A model generated the notes under the pieces. The model saw nothing but the letters and a program-made list of their open reading frames with translations, did not search any database and was not told the origin of the DNA. A DNA stretch of 64,000 bases from Endocalyx cinctus. Taxonomy: Eukaryota; Ascomycota; Sordariomycetes; Amphisphaeriales; Apiosporaceae. The translations under genes and the position numbers were made by a program. The stretch is from contig BCKC01000008.1 in the NCBI GenBank assembly GCA_001600455.1, positions 1,461,345-1,525,344 of the forward strand, in the 5' to 3' direction. Of the stretch, positions 47,767 to 57,300 are shown piece after piece; the stretch's first letter is position 1, and every line of letters begins with the position of its first letter.

Positions 47767-48633
47767 ATGTCGGCATTTTTAAGCAGTATTCGGGGCATGA
47801 TCACCAAACGATCGAATCCTCGAGTCCAAATATTGTCTGATCTGCATCTTGAAGTCGGAAATCAATATCTAACCTATACATTTCCCGCTTCCGCGCCCTT
47901 TCTACTCCTGGGCGGAGACGTTGGCCGATTGGTAGACTATGAAGGGTACCTGAAATTTCTCGAAGCTCAGGTAGACCGGTATACAAAAGTGTTCCTAGTA
48001 TTGGGGAACCATGAGTTCTACAATCTAGACTACGAATCCGGTATCGACGAAGCACGGCGTCTCTCCGAGGAGCCTTCCCTCGTCGGTAGATTCGTCCTCT
48101 TGCACAGGACCCGGTGGGATGATCCCGACTCCGATCTAACCATCCTCGGCTGCACCCTCTGGTCAGCTATCCCGGAAAGCGCTCGTGATATTGTCGAGTC
48201 TAAGGTGAACGACTTTAAAAAGATACTTGGGTGGTCTTTTCAGGTGCATAATGATATCCACGCTGAGGAGGTTGCCTGGCTTCGCGAGCAGGTTAATCAG
48301 GCGACGTCGCAAGACGGCAATAGTAGGAGACGACTGTTGGTCGCGACGCATCATGCCCCCTGCGTAGAGGGTAGTTCCCGGCCGGAACAAGTGAGCAATC
48401 CCTGGACGTCAGCCTATGCGACAGATCTAGTAGATGGGGAGAGATGGGTTGGCGTCGAGACCTGGGTATTCGGTCACACGCATTATTCAACGAATCTTGT
48501 CTTGCATGGTATCAACATCGTGGCTAATCAGAGAGGATATGTACTTCCAGGAAGCATAGCATCGGAAGAAGAGGGACGTAAATTAAAGAGAGCAGCTCAT
48601 AAATTCGATCCTACCATGACCGTCATTATATGA
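47767..48633 (+). CDS. Calcineurin-like metallophosphoesterase
   Basis: A single-exon 288-residue protein from the ATG at 47767. The metal-binding motifs of the calcineurin-like family are all present in order: D25-x-H27 in SDLHLE, D51 in GGDVG, N81-H82-E83 in LGNHEF, H195/H196 in VATHHAP, and H237 with H239 in FGHTH. Such enzymes hold two metal ions and hydrolyse phosphoesters. This small, cytosol-type branch (no signal peptide, no extra domains) is common in fungi, with unknown substrates. It ends in a short basic, hydrophobic tail. Divergent from the HAM1-type gene, 628 bp away. Confidence 0.9.
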   Translation: MSAFLSSIRGMITKRSNPRVQILSDLHLEVGNQYLTYTFPASAPFLLLGGDVGRLVDYEGYLKFLEAQVDRYTKVFLVLGNHEFYNLDYESGIDEARRLSEEPSLVGRFVLLHRTRWDDPDSDLTILGCTLWSAIPESARDIVESKVNDFKKILGWSFQVHNDIHAEEVAWLREQVNQATSQDGNSRRRLLVATHHAPCVEGSSRPEQVSNPWTSAYATDLVDGERWVGVETWVFGHTHYSTNLVLHGINIVANQRGYVLPGSIASEEEGRKLKRAAHKFDPTMTVII

Positions 48634-49318
48634 TAGTTATTTTATATATTAGCCCGTCTACTTGGATGTTTTCCCACACTTAGTTCCCTGATCATTCTTA
48701 AGTAATAGTACAGTAAAATGTCTATGTCGCTGTCGAGGTTTCCGCTTTTGAATCGATTTATCTGACCTGTACTGCTTATTTACTTATTTTTAAGTTATTT
48801 TTTAAGTCAACTTTATAGATTTATTGCTCGATTCCGATGTTAGATTATCAGCGTATATTGAACAACAGCGAAAATACCGCTGTGCGGGATAACATATTTT
48901 CAGCTGGGTGGCGACCAGGTATAAGGGGTGATCAACTTTTCTGGCTGAAATTGATTTATCCTGTTAACCCAAGAGCGGATTTATAGTACAGGGGGCTTAA
49001 TGGCAAGAATACGGGGAGGAAAGTTTCTAAAAGTCAATTCTGAAAAATAGCGGTAATAGTACTGATGATGCTCTTGTGTCTGTTTGATTTGAAGAACCGG
49101 GTCCGAAAATAGTCTACTTTTTTATGGTATTCCCCCATATTCCCGGACAGTACCCGGCATCCTTTTTAGAACCGGGACCATCGAACCGGGACCCCCTTGA
49201 TATATGCACATGCAAGGAAATGCATGGCTCTCTAAAATAGCTTCAATTCCGTTGCCACGATTGATTTGGAACAGGTACACCAATTAAATTAGAACAGCAC
49301 CCCGAATAGCCCCCGACG
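48634..49318. other. Intergenic region between convergent genes, with GAACCGGGWCC repeats
   Basis: Three near-identical 11-mers, GAACCGGGTCC (49094-49104) and GAACCGGGACC twice (49169-49179, 49183-49193), lie within 100 bases. No gene recognised. Confidence 0.6.
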
Positions 49319-50020
49319 CTAGTGATCCAATTCGACACGAGGAAGAGGAATCTGGATCTGATACATCGCTTTTAATCTCCTCTCCTCATTTTCGTCGTCC
49401 GAATCGTCATCATCGATACGGGTAAAGTGCTCATACTCTCTCACAACTCTATCGAGGTAATCCTCGTAAGGGCCACTAGTTTTCTCATCGATATACTCAC
49501 CCGTATGCACATCAATAATCCTGACGTTCGACCTCGGACACGACCCGAAGCCCGTCTCTTTAATGAAATCCGTCCACTGAGGAGAGAGGCCGTCGTATAC
49601 TACGATATCAAAAGATTCCAAAGCGGTGAATCGATCGATATTGTAAATATACTTATGGAAGAAGAATTCGGATTCGTCTAGCCCCATCTCGTTCTTCAAG
49701 TAAGCCCGCATATGACGGATGGCGGACGCTTCCGGGTTGTCGTCGGATATCAGACTGCATCTCATCTGGATCGTATCGAGCTCGAAATTGGCCCATATAT
49801 AGCGCGGGGACGAGTCCGTCACGAAAGCCTTCCGGTAGCCGCAGTTCTCGCGCGATTCGACGCACGCGCGAACGACGCCCGGAACGGGCGTGAGGGACCA
49901 GTAGCCTTCGCTTCGAAAGAGGTTCTTCCGGACTTTCAGAATTCGGGGTTCGGCGGCGAACGCCCAGATTTGCGCTCGAAGCTCAAGTGGGAGCCTGGAA
50001 AATGGGTGGAATGTCGCCAT
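49319..50020 (-). CDS. 2EXR domain protein
   Basis: A single-exon 233-residue protein from the ATG at 50020. It begins with the 2EXR signature: F-x-x-F-x-x-LPLELRAQIWAFAAEPR, followed by a strand and an ACVESRENCGYRK-like helix (residues ~1-70). 2EXR proteins are a large family in filamentous fungi with no established function. The C-terminal part has an acidic Asp/Glu run (DDDDSDDENEE) near residue 210. No signal peptide or membrane segment. The GC content of its 5' half is above that of the flanks. Confidence 0.85.
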   Translation of the reverse strand: MATFHPFSRLPLELRAQIWAFAAEPRILKVRKNLFRSEGYWSLTPVPGVVRACVESRENCGYRKAFVTDSSPRYIWANFELDTIQMRCSLISDDNPEASAIRHMRAYLKNEMGLDESEFFFHKYIYNIDRFTALESFDIVVYDGLSPQWTDFIKETGFGSCPRSNVRIIDVHTGEYIDEKTSGPYEDYLDRVVREYEHFTRIDDDDSDDENEERRLKAMYQIQIPLPRVELDH

Positions 50021-51004
50021 TTTGGGGAAGTAGGGCTGGGGTGGAGAATTTTGATATATTAAGTGGCAAGGGTTGGGAGCTGATGGATTGATGGTAAGGA
50101 GGAGGGGCTGTTATTTGGTGCAGAACAAGGATTTAAATAAATTTTATTTCCAAAATAAGCACTGGTTACTGGAGTGTTTGCTTAAGCTCAGCTCCGAAGT
50201 TATTTTCTGGGAGAAGCTATTTATGTAGTAGAAATCCTCTTTTCCTAAATGCATATCGTACAGGTGTATCACTACTTCATCATCTGATCGTATGGTGAGA
50301 TGGTATAATAGTTAAGTCCAAATACAAGCATATCGGAATTACCTCTCTAATATGTGATTTATTGAAATCCGATATATCCCATTTTCTCCATGCTAAAAAT
50401 ATCATCAAACTTTTTCTCATTGGATAAGCATACAAGTGCTTTTGGCGACTGGTCAATTCCGGTTAGCATATCATCAAGCATCAAGTAGCTTCATATCTCA
50501 ACCTTAACCCCGATAAATATCAATCCTTCGCCAAGTCATTTTAGCTAGCCAGACCAGTTTCGAATCCAGGGGTGTAAAAGAGCGCTGTATTTGGGAGCGT
50601 AGGAGTGATGCAACCTTTGACTGTTGGCTGACTGGGTGCTACCAGTTACGGTAGGCAGAAAGGGGGCATGTGGGCGCCACCCAAGGCCTCCCATATAAAA
50701 ATTAGCTGACAAGGGAGCGCGTATATTTTTAACCGCACGTTTTTATCGAGATCTCTCGGATGCGATTCCGATATGCCGTAATATCTTCTACACTAACTAC
50801 GACTAAATTGACGAACTTTCACTGTGATGAAAGTCGCTGCCTTAATTTTGGAAGCTTGGCTAATTTTTTAACAGCATCATATTATAATTAACTAAGCGTA
50901 TAAATGCCCTACTGACTACTTAAGTATCTATTATTAAATTCTTATATTTAAGCTCTCCGCGGATTTCTTATAGGTAAGCATCTTGCATTCAATCGACAAA
51001 TTTC
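50021..51004. other. Intergenic region, no gene recognised
   Basis: Promoter side of the 2EXR gene and 3' side of the LysM gene. A stretch resembling a tRNA B-box (GTTTCGAATCC, 50556-50566) has no matching A-box or cloverleaf. Confidence 0.55.
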
Positions 51005-52129
51005 TTACAGGACACCAACGCAAAGGTATGTCTCTGCCCACATTCCGGTACACTGGGAGCCGATAGCCGGATTCCAATTGTACAGCTGGGCCAGCGTGAC
51101 CTTGTACAGGCTCTGAATATCCGGGCACGTCTGACCCTTCGCGACGAAGTGGAACTTGTTACAATTCTCCGTCATACCCGTCTGGATAGGCGTCGGGGTC
51201 TCGACTCCGTTCCCGGGGTCGGTCGGCGTCGGTTCCTGGCCGATGACGCTGACGCAGGCGTACGCGTCCGCCCAGAGATTGCCGCAATTCGTGCCCGCCG
51301 CCGGGTTCCACTCGAGGAACTGCGCCTGCGTGATGCCGTACTGGCTCGCGATGGTGCCGCAGTTCTCTCCGGTCTGGACGAGGTGGAAAGCGTCGCAGTC
51401 GTCGACCATGTCCGGCTGCGTGGGCAGCGGCGTCTCGATACCGTTGCCGGGGTCCGTAGGCGTCGGCTCAAACCCGATCACGCTGACGCAGACGTAGGTT
51501 TCGGCCCACATGCTGGCGCAGTTCGAGCCGACGCTGGGATTCCAGCTGACGAAATCAGCCATCGATATGCCGTTCCTGGCTACGATGATGTCGCAGGTTT
51601 CGTCTAGATTAACGAAGTCGAATTTGTTGCAGTCCTCAACCATACCTGGCTGGGTCGGGGTGGGAGTGCTGATGCCATTTCCAGTTGTGGTTGAGGTCGG
51701 TGGGACTGCCGTGGTGGTAGTGGGCGGGACTACGGTAGTGGTTGGAGGCGCCGTCGGGGTCGACGTAGAGGAGGTGGTCGTACTAGGAGTCCCAGGAGAA
51801 GGCTCTTTGGCCCCGATGCAGTACGAGTAGCCCTCTTTGAAGTTACCGCAATCATCGGTAATGGTAGGGTTCTACATGCGATATGTTTAGCGAAATTCTA
51901 GATGAAATTTTGTGAGAGTACTAACCCATCTCTGAAAGTCTTCCATGGACAATCCGAACGCTGTCACGACGGTAGCACAGTCCAGGTAGCCATTGTTGTC
52001 CCACCATGATGTGCAGTACTGCGTGGTACCGGGCTCCGTGGGCAATGACTGGCGGGGTTCTACCCCGCGCTTGCCGACGGTGGCGGCTGCCGCGAAGGTA
52101 GCGAGGAAAGGGAGGCAGGCAAATCTCAT
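51005..52129 (-). CDS. Secreted protein with four LysM-type modules
   Basis: Exons 52129..51926 and 51871..51005 give 356 residues (donor GTTAGT, acceptor TAG, phase 0). The N-terminus MRFACLPFLATFAAAATVG is a clear signal peptide, followed by a KR pair that could be a Kex2 site. Four LysM-like modules follow: one split by the intron (~residues 35-85), then a Thr/Pro/Ser-rich linker (~90-125), then three closely similar modules. Each has the pattern xxCxxFxxVxxxxTCxxIxxxxxIxxxxFxxWNPxxxxxCxxMWAxxYxCVxV. The last three are separated by near-identical EPTPTDPGNGxETPxPxQ linkers, which points to recent internal duplication. Such proteins bind chitin or its oligomers; in pathogens or mycoparasites some hide hyphal chitin from hosts or protect the hyphal wall. 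The role here is inferred from its neighbours, a LysM-WSC protein and a LysM chitinase. Confidence 0.9.
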
Positions 52130-53160
52130 TGTCAAATACTCAAATCTGAACGCAAGACGTGTACTTGAAACTATTGACACAAAGGGACTGCAAGTGGTAA
52201 GCTCTAAGATGTACAGTTATCGACCTTGCTCTTCTTAAAGACAGAAATCTGCACCGTATCAAGGTGAAGTTATATCGTATTTCGATACTCTAAGAAACCG
52301 GCTATCGAGGCCTTTCAGGCGACTAAAAAAAAAAATCTAGGATTATGATCCTGAAGCTACGTTCCATCACAGCATGACCGATAATGTCAAGGTCTACCTA
52401 TATCGTAAACTCCAACATTGTTCCTACCTCAATATAGTCAATGATTCATTGTCTGGGCGTCAGCTATAGGCTGCTCTCTGTACACATTAGGCTACTGCTG
52501 GGGAGGGGGGAGGCGGAGGGGGTGCCCGCCGCACAGAACTTATGATCGCAGGGGACCGATGGGATGAAGTTATTAAGTTAGATTGTATATATTGCCTCGG
52601 TTAGCTCTATAGGTTGTCTTACCACAGATCCTTTAAAGTTACCATGGTATACAAGAGTGAGAAAAGGCGTAGCTCGTCAGCTTTTGCTTGGCAGCCCGGA
52701 GCATGGTCTTTTGTATATGGAGCAGGGGACGGAGACTTGCATATCATCATTGTCTTGGTATTGACATGAAAATATACATACTGCTTACTTGAATCACGAG
52801 AGTAACTAGTTAGGAGCATGGCACGATAAATTACATGCAGATGATGGTATGGTGCCGAGAATTGAGATATCGACTGTTACAGTTGTCACCAATACCAGGT
52901 TTTTTTATTTTTATTTTTTATGCACAATTCTAACGAGAAAGAAATAAAATACACTGAGTAGATGATTAATAATTGCAAGTGTAAATTTGAAGTTAAATTT
53001 AGCTACGAGATGGTATAGCGTATGTCCTAATTTAGAGAGAACTTGAGAAAATACCACGTAGGAAAAGAAAATATCAAAATGTAGCTATTTATGACAACTG
53101 TAAACCTGCCAATACAAACATACTGCCTCCCTCCGCAATTTTATGGAGTAATAATGTAGC
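52130..53160. other. Intergenic region, no gene recognised
   Basis: Promoter of the four-LysM gene on one side and 3' flank of the LysM-WSC gene on the other. A G-rich patch is at 52501-52525. Confidence 0.6.
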
Positions 53161-53928
53161 TTATGAAGCGCCATTTGTCATGGTGCTCGTAACCGGCGTC
53201 GTGGAGCTCGGAATGGTCGTAGCGGTAATAGTGGAAGGGGAAGTGATCGTAGAGCTGCCGCTCCCCGTTCCGGGATCTGTCCAGACGGGCGCATACTCCG
53301 CTTCAAACACGTTGATGAACTTGGCGCCGCCACAGATCTCGTCGCCGTCTCCGCTGCAAGGCGTATCGCAGTCGGTGGCGTTCGGGGACATGTCGTTGCG
53401 GACGAAGTCGCTACACCAACACTGATCGCCCGCCGCGACTCCGGCAAACTTGAACGAGCCCTCTTTATAGCAGGCGTCGTGGCATTTGGTGAGAGTCAGG
53501 GACGCATCGCCGTCTAGCTCGCTCACGAGCTTCTCCAGTGTAGGGAAATCCTCGTCGCCCACGGGCCAACACCCCAGCGGATTCCACGCCGTCGGACTAG
53601 GCTTGGGAATGCTGGTGGGGGTAGGAGTGGCGGTGGCGCTGGTCGTCGTATTGCTCGTCGGCGTTGGGTTCTCATCCTCAACCCAAGTACAGTAGGAATG
53701 GAAAAGCTGCCAATTACCGCATTCCAGGGTGATGGATGGGTTCCAGCGGGAGAAGGTCTCTGGCGGTATGTTCAGAGTATCTCTAACTTGCTCGCAAGTG
53801 TACTCTCCCGAGTTGTCGTGCCAGATGGAACAGTTCTCGATAGTATCGAGATCATATTGGTAGCTCTGGGCGAGAGTGCCCGAGGCGAAGTAGAACCATA
53901 AGGGGCTTGATAGAGATAGAAGACGCAT
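53161..53928 (-). CDS. Secreted LysM + WSC domain protein
   Basis: A single-exon 255-residue protein from the ATG at 53928. Signal peptide at residues 1-~20 (LWFYFASGTLAQ). A LysM-like module (~30-82) has CSIWHDNSGEYTCEQV and RWNPSITLECGNW, like the first module of the four-LysM neighbour. Then a Thr/Pro-rich linker (~85-112). A WSC domain (~116-212) starts at LGCWPVGDEDF, with the conserved Cys residues in KCHDACY, DQCWCSDF, DCDTPC and EICGG. The tail is Ser/Thr-rich with no clear GPI signal. WSC modules bind wall polysaccharides (known for the yeast Wsc sensors and some secreted lectin-like proteins). Binding of chitin plus another wall glycan is inferred. Confidence 0.9.
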   Translation of the reverse strand: MRLLSLSSPLWFYFASGTLAQSYQYDLDTIENCSIWHDNSGEYTCEQVRDTLNIPPETFSRWNPSITLECGNWQLFHSYCTWVEDENPTPTSNTTTSATATPTPTSIPKPSPTAWNPLGCWPVGDEDFPTLEKLVSELDGDASLTLTKCHDACYKEGSFKFAGVAAGDQCWCSDFVRNDMSPNATDCDTPCSGDGDEICGGAKFINVFEAEYAPVWTDPGTGSGSSTITSPSTITATTIPSSTTPVTSTMTNGAS

Positions 53929-55364
53929 CGCGAAAGGTTGAGCGAGTTATTACTCGATACTAGACTCCAACTAAAGAAGTCAAACTCAGACGAGAGGTAC
54001 GGGAGAAAAAAAAGAAACTTGGGTCAAGGAGATAGAGGGGACAACATGACGAAAGAATATGAGGGGGATTTCATCTCTGAGATTTTTCGACTGCGCCATA
54101 TGAAATAGACATTCGATGTGAAAAAAAAAAAAAAAAAATCTTGTCGCTTATGCCGTCCAGACTGGCTATCGCATGTAATGAAGTCGCGTGAGAGAGTCAA
54201 AGTATATCCCTGCCGTGATTATATCGGCTAGCTAATATACATACAAAGACTATACTGCGTATTGTCCCGTCAGGGCCCACATGCAGGATAATCCTATGTA
54301 CCAGCGAATACTTAAGACTATCTGATTACTGTCAGCCTGAGCCTTAACCTGTTTTCTTGTTCAGCGGACCTGCAGTAAAGGACAAAGTAGTGTACCTAGG
54401 TTTTTAAAGCGGAGCTTAATACAGAATCGACTCCTTGGCGATTTCCGCCGTCGGTTCAATTTCGCTTCTATGTATTGTTGCGGCATAGAATGGCCTCAGT
54501 TGGTTGAGGTTACATTTAACTAGGGGGTGTGATAAGTTGCCGGAGGGTCAACGGCGATTAGTTGAACCCCGGATCAAAATTTTATATTGGCGCTCAACTA
54601 ATACCCGCCGTTGACCACTCCAACACCGGACACACATAATCATACCACCGAATTCTTTAACGGTTGAAAACTGAAGTCTATGTTTAGGATATTTTGATCC
54701 TTAGTGAACTTGGCGCTGAACCACATGGCCTTGAAAATCTTTTTCGCCGGGGATCTAGACTCAAGTATTCCAGGCTCGCAACGGCGTATCTTACATATAG
54801 AATTGAGAGAAAATTTTAATTATGCATCCAGCAGATATAATACATATTGGCTTTCAAAGCTCGCTGATGTAAGTTCCAGAAAGGAAGCGGTGCGGTACAG
54901 TATACCTATTTTGGTGCCGAAGTGGGCCGAGGGTAGGAAAGGGGTCGTCCGACTTGTTAGACTTTTCTGTGCACTCCTCGTTTATTCAACAAAGTGAAAG
55001 ATACTAATCAAGTAACGAGAATAATAATAATAACGATTCAAAACACTCGAGGGTATTTGGTCGATTTGATTACACGAGCCATGTAGGCAAATTTAAAACA
55101 GTATTCTATTCATGGATCTTAATGCGGTAATCGGTTCACGACATATTACACCAAAAGTAATCCATGGTTTAAGTTTTTAGATTGCAAGACTGTAAGTGCG
55201 TATGAGACTAAAGAAATAGATAGAATATTAAGCAAAGTAATATTGGATAAGGAGAGGGAGATAGAGAAGCCGCTTTCAAGTAAGCACATGATACCGACAG
55301 AGTTCCACTTGAGCAGTCCAAGCTTGGTGCCAATGATTCACAAAACTAACAACAACTTAAGTTC
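53929..55364. other. Intergenic region with an imperfect foldback
   Basis: No confident gene. It contains the inverted repeat at 54546-54616 and a 97-codon frame (54704-54997, plus) with no recognisable domain. A-run at 54122-54138. Confidence 0.55.
54546..54616. repeat. Inverted repeat (20-bp arms with one 3-bp bulge), possible small foldback element
   Basis: The left arm GGTCAACGGCGATTAGTTGA (54546-54565) recurs as a reverse complement at 54594-54616, with three extra bases in the right arm and a 28-base loop. Weaker pairing seems to continue outward to about 54530 and 54635 (GTGTG/CACAC), which would give a foldback of roughly 110 bp. It could be a remnant of a terminal-inverted-repeat element or a cruciform-forming site. 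Confidence 0.6.
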
Positions 55365-56270
55365 TCACGTGCTACAGTACGTTCCCTCTGCTCTCTGTAG
55401 AGCTGTCGTAAAGGATTGTACCACTGTTGTGTGCTCCACTGCAGCGGGAGTCGCGTAGAAATTCGTCTTGAATGTGTCGAATCTCTCGAGGTCTGCCTGG
55501 TTTTCCGGAAGGGCTCTGCTTGCCTCCCAGTCGACAATATCTCCCGAATGCGGAGGTTGAGTCTTATAAACCAATTTGATGTTATCAGCGGCCGCAGCTT
55601 CCTTAACCCATCCAGTCGAATCAATATCACGCTCAACCAAGACACCGTTCAAAGAAGCTTTAAGTTTGTCAATATTATTCTTGTTGCTCTCCTTTTGATC
55701 GGAACTCATGTTGTTGATCGTATTCCCTATATGCTCGCCGACCGAGTCTAGCATCTCGTTATAGACATTGGTCGCTCCTTTGTAAGCTCTCCAGGGTCTG
55801 TACCTGACTGCCCTGATCGGATTTTGTCCGCGATCGTTCGGCACCCCTTCTACGGCTAGGTGATTCGCCGTGACGTCGGGATCGGGTGTCAGATTCAACT
55901 GACCAGCCTCCCCGCCCGGCAAGAGAAAGTTCAGCTTTTTCGAGTATTTTTTCCCGTCAATCCAACCCATAAGTTCGAAAAAGTAGCAACCACCGCCTGG
56001 TCTAGTGCCTCGACACGCTTCATAGTTGACCAAATCGGGACCCGTTGGCTTCTTCTTGTAAGTGGGCGGGCATACCCCGGGTATGGCATTACCGTTGGGG
56101 CCGCCGTCGAATTTGATACAGCGGACGGCGATTTTGCGCTCACTTTCGGGAAGCGTAAGGTCAATCTGGTATGCGTACCAGAGCCAAACACGTTCATAGC
56201 CGTTACGGACTCCGTCCGCGACCACGAAGGTCACCAAGAAGGTGAGAAGAGCGAAAAAGTGAGTCTTCAT
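55365..56270 (-). CDS. Secreted protein of unknown function next to the chitinase
   Basis: A single-exon 301-residue frame from the ATG at 56270. Residues 1-~18 (MKTHFFALLTFLVTFVVA) form a signal peptide. The mature part starts near DGVRNGYERVWLWYAYQID, a Tyr/Trp-rich stretch. It has four Cys in the first third (residues 51, 67, 86, 95) and one near the end (299). The middle (~170-235) is mostly helical and polar (VYNEMLDSVGEHIG, then an Asn/Lys-rich part). No family I know with certainty fits. It is divergently transcribed from the chitinase across about 1 kb and lies beside two LysM proteins, so a shared role with the secreted chitin-related set is likely; this is inference from position. 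By analogy with killer systems it could be a partner or cargo protein, but nothing in the sequence proves it. Confidence 0.75.
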   Translation of the reverse strand: MKTHFFALLTFLVTFVVADGVRNGYERVWLWYAYQIDLTLPESERKIAVRCIKFDGGPNGNAIPGVCPPTYKKKPTGPDLVNYEACRGTRPGGGCYFFELMGWIDGKKYSKKLNFLLPGGEAGQLNLTPDPDVTANHLAVEGVPNDRGQNPIRAVRYRPWRAYKGATNVYNEMLDSVGEHIGNTINNMSSDQKESNKNNIDKLKASLNGVLVERDIDSTGWVKEAAAADNIKLVYKTQPPHSGDIVDWEASRALPENQADLERFDTFKTNFYATPAAVEHTTVVQSFTTALQRAEGTYCST

Positions 56271-57300
56271 AGGGATTGAAAGAAATAGCGACTATCAAGC
56301 TTGTCTGCCTTTGGGATTGAGATGTGGTAGACTTTGGGATAAAGAAAGCCTAGTTTTTCAGAACACTCGTGATGGATAGGAGCGTAGACTGGAGAAGAGT
56401 AGTAGAGGGATGTGAGAATAACTCCTGATATCTTAGACGTCCGAAGGACTTGAGATGGATAGAAAACTAGGCGTACTCCGTTAACTATACTGGACATAAT
56501 CCCATCCCTCGTGATTACCCTTCATACAGGTTTTTTTCTTTTTCCCCAAAGCATGGATGTGTAAATGTACTCATTAAAATAATAGCTCCATGCAAGTAAG
56601 AAATACCAAGTCTTTCCCAATCCAAAAATCCATGGATCTAAAGTTATACAGGTTGTATTTAATATTATGAAGGATCTGTCTTATGATTAGCATATAATTT
56701 CCCGGAACCTAGCATGATTTTTACCGTGGTAACTTTGTTCAGTGCTCATTATCAACCGATGTAAGCATAATAAGCGGCAATCCTGAAGAAATTTGTATCG
56801 GTCCGTATCCGAAACTGGTGATGGCGGGTGGCGCTGAAAAATGCCAAGGGGACTTGTAATCTCTAAGGCTGATGCAAGAGAGTCCATCGTCTGAGTTCTG
56901 GACCAGAATCCACTCCGATTAGACGATGTAACGTCCAAGTAACCCTTCGGGTCGGATGACATAGAACTACATCACAGGCTTTGTAGACCGATCTTCCGAG
57001 TCCTCAAGATGCCTAGTGTGTCTATAGCAATCATAGGTACAGTTTCCAGCAGTCCAGGTAAAGATCATTCCTGTAGGCTCTTCATAAAGTTGTTCGACGA
57101 TTCTCCTCCCCCTCTCCTCCATCCTTTACCCTTTTCCTTTCCTCTCATTCTGTAACGATAGATAGTGTCAGCCTACTCACGGTTCTAAACTCTGCTGTCC
57201 ACAGAGACAAGACACTCCCTTTTCTCAATTTTTCTATCTTCCCTACCCATCCTTCTCTCATTTGCTGAGCAGACTCACATCTCTGCTGAAGTCCTCAGTT
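56271..57300. promoter_or_regulatory. Shared divergent promoter region of the secreted protein and chitinase
   Basis: About 1 kb between the divergent starts at 56270 (minus) and 57301 (plus). A strongly pyrimidine-rich tract, CTCCTCCCCCTCTCCTCC followed by CCTTTACCCTTTTCC, lies at 57105-57150, typical of fungal core promoters just upstream of a start. No specific operator is recognised. A 5' exon of the chitinase in this stretch cannot be excluded. Confidence 0.45.

Noticed and set aside
50540..50580. tRNA-like B-box (GTTTCGAATCC)
   Set aside because: No A-box at the right distance and no acceptor-stem pairing; no convincing tRNA gene was found anywhere in the window.
54704..54997. 97-codon plus-strand frame next to the foldback
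   Set aside because: No recognisable domain or supporting splice sites; may be chance, though its position in the cluster made me look twice.
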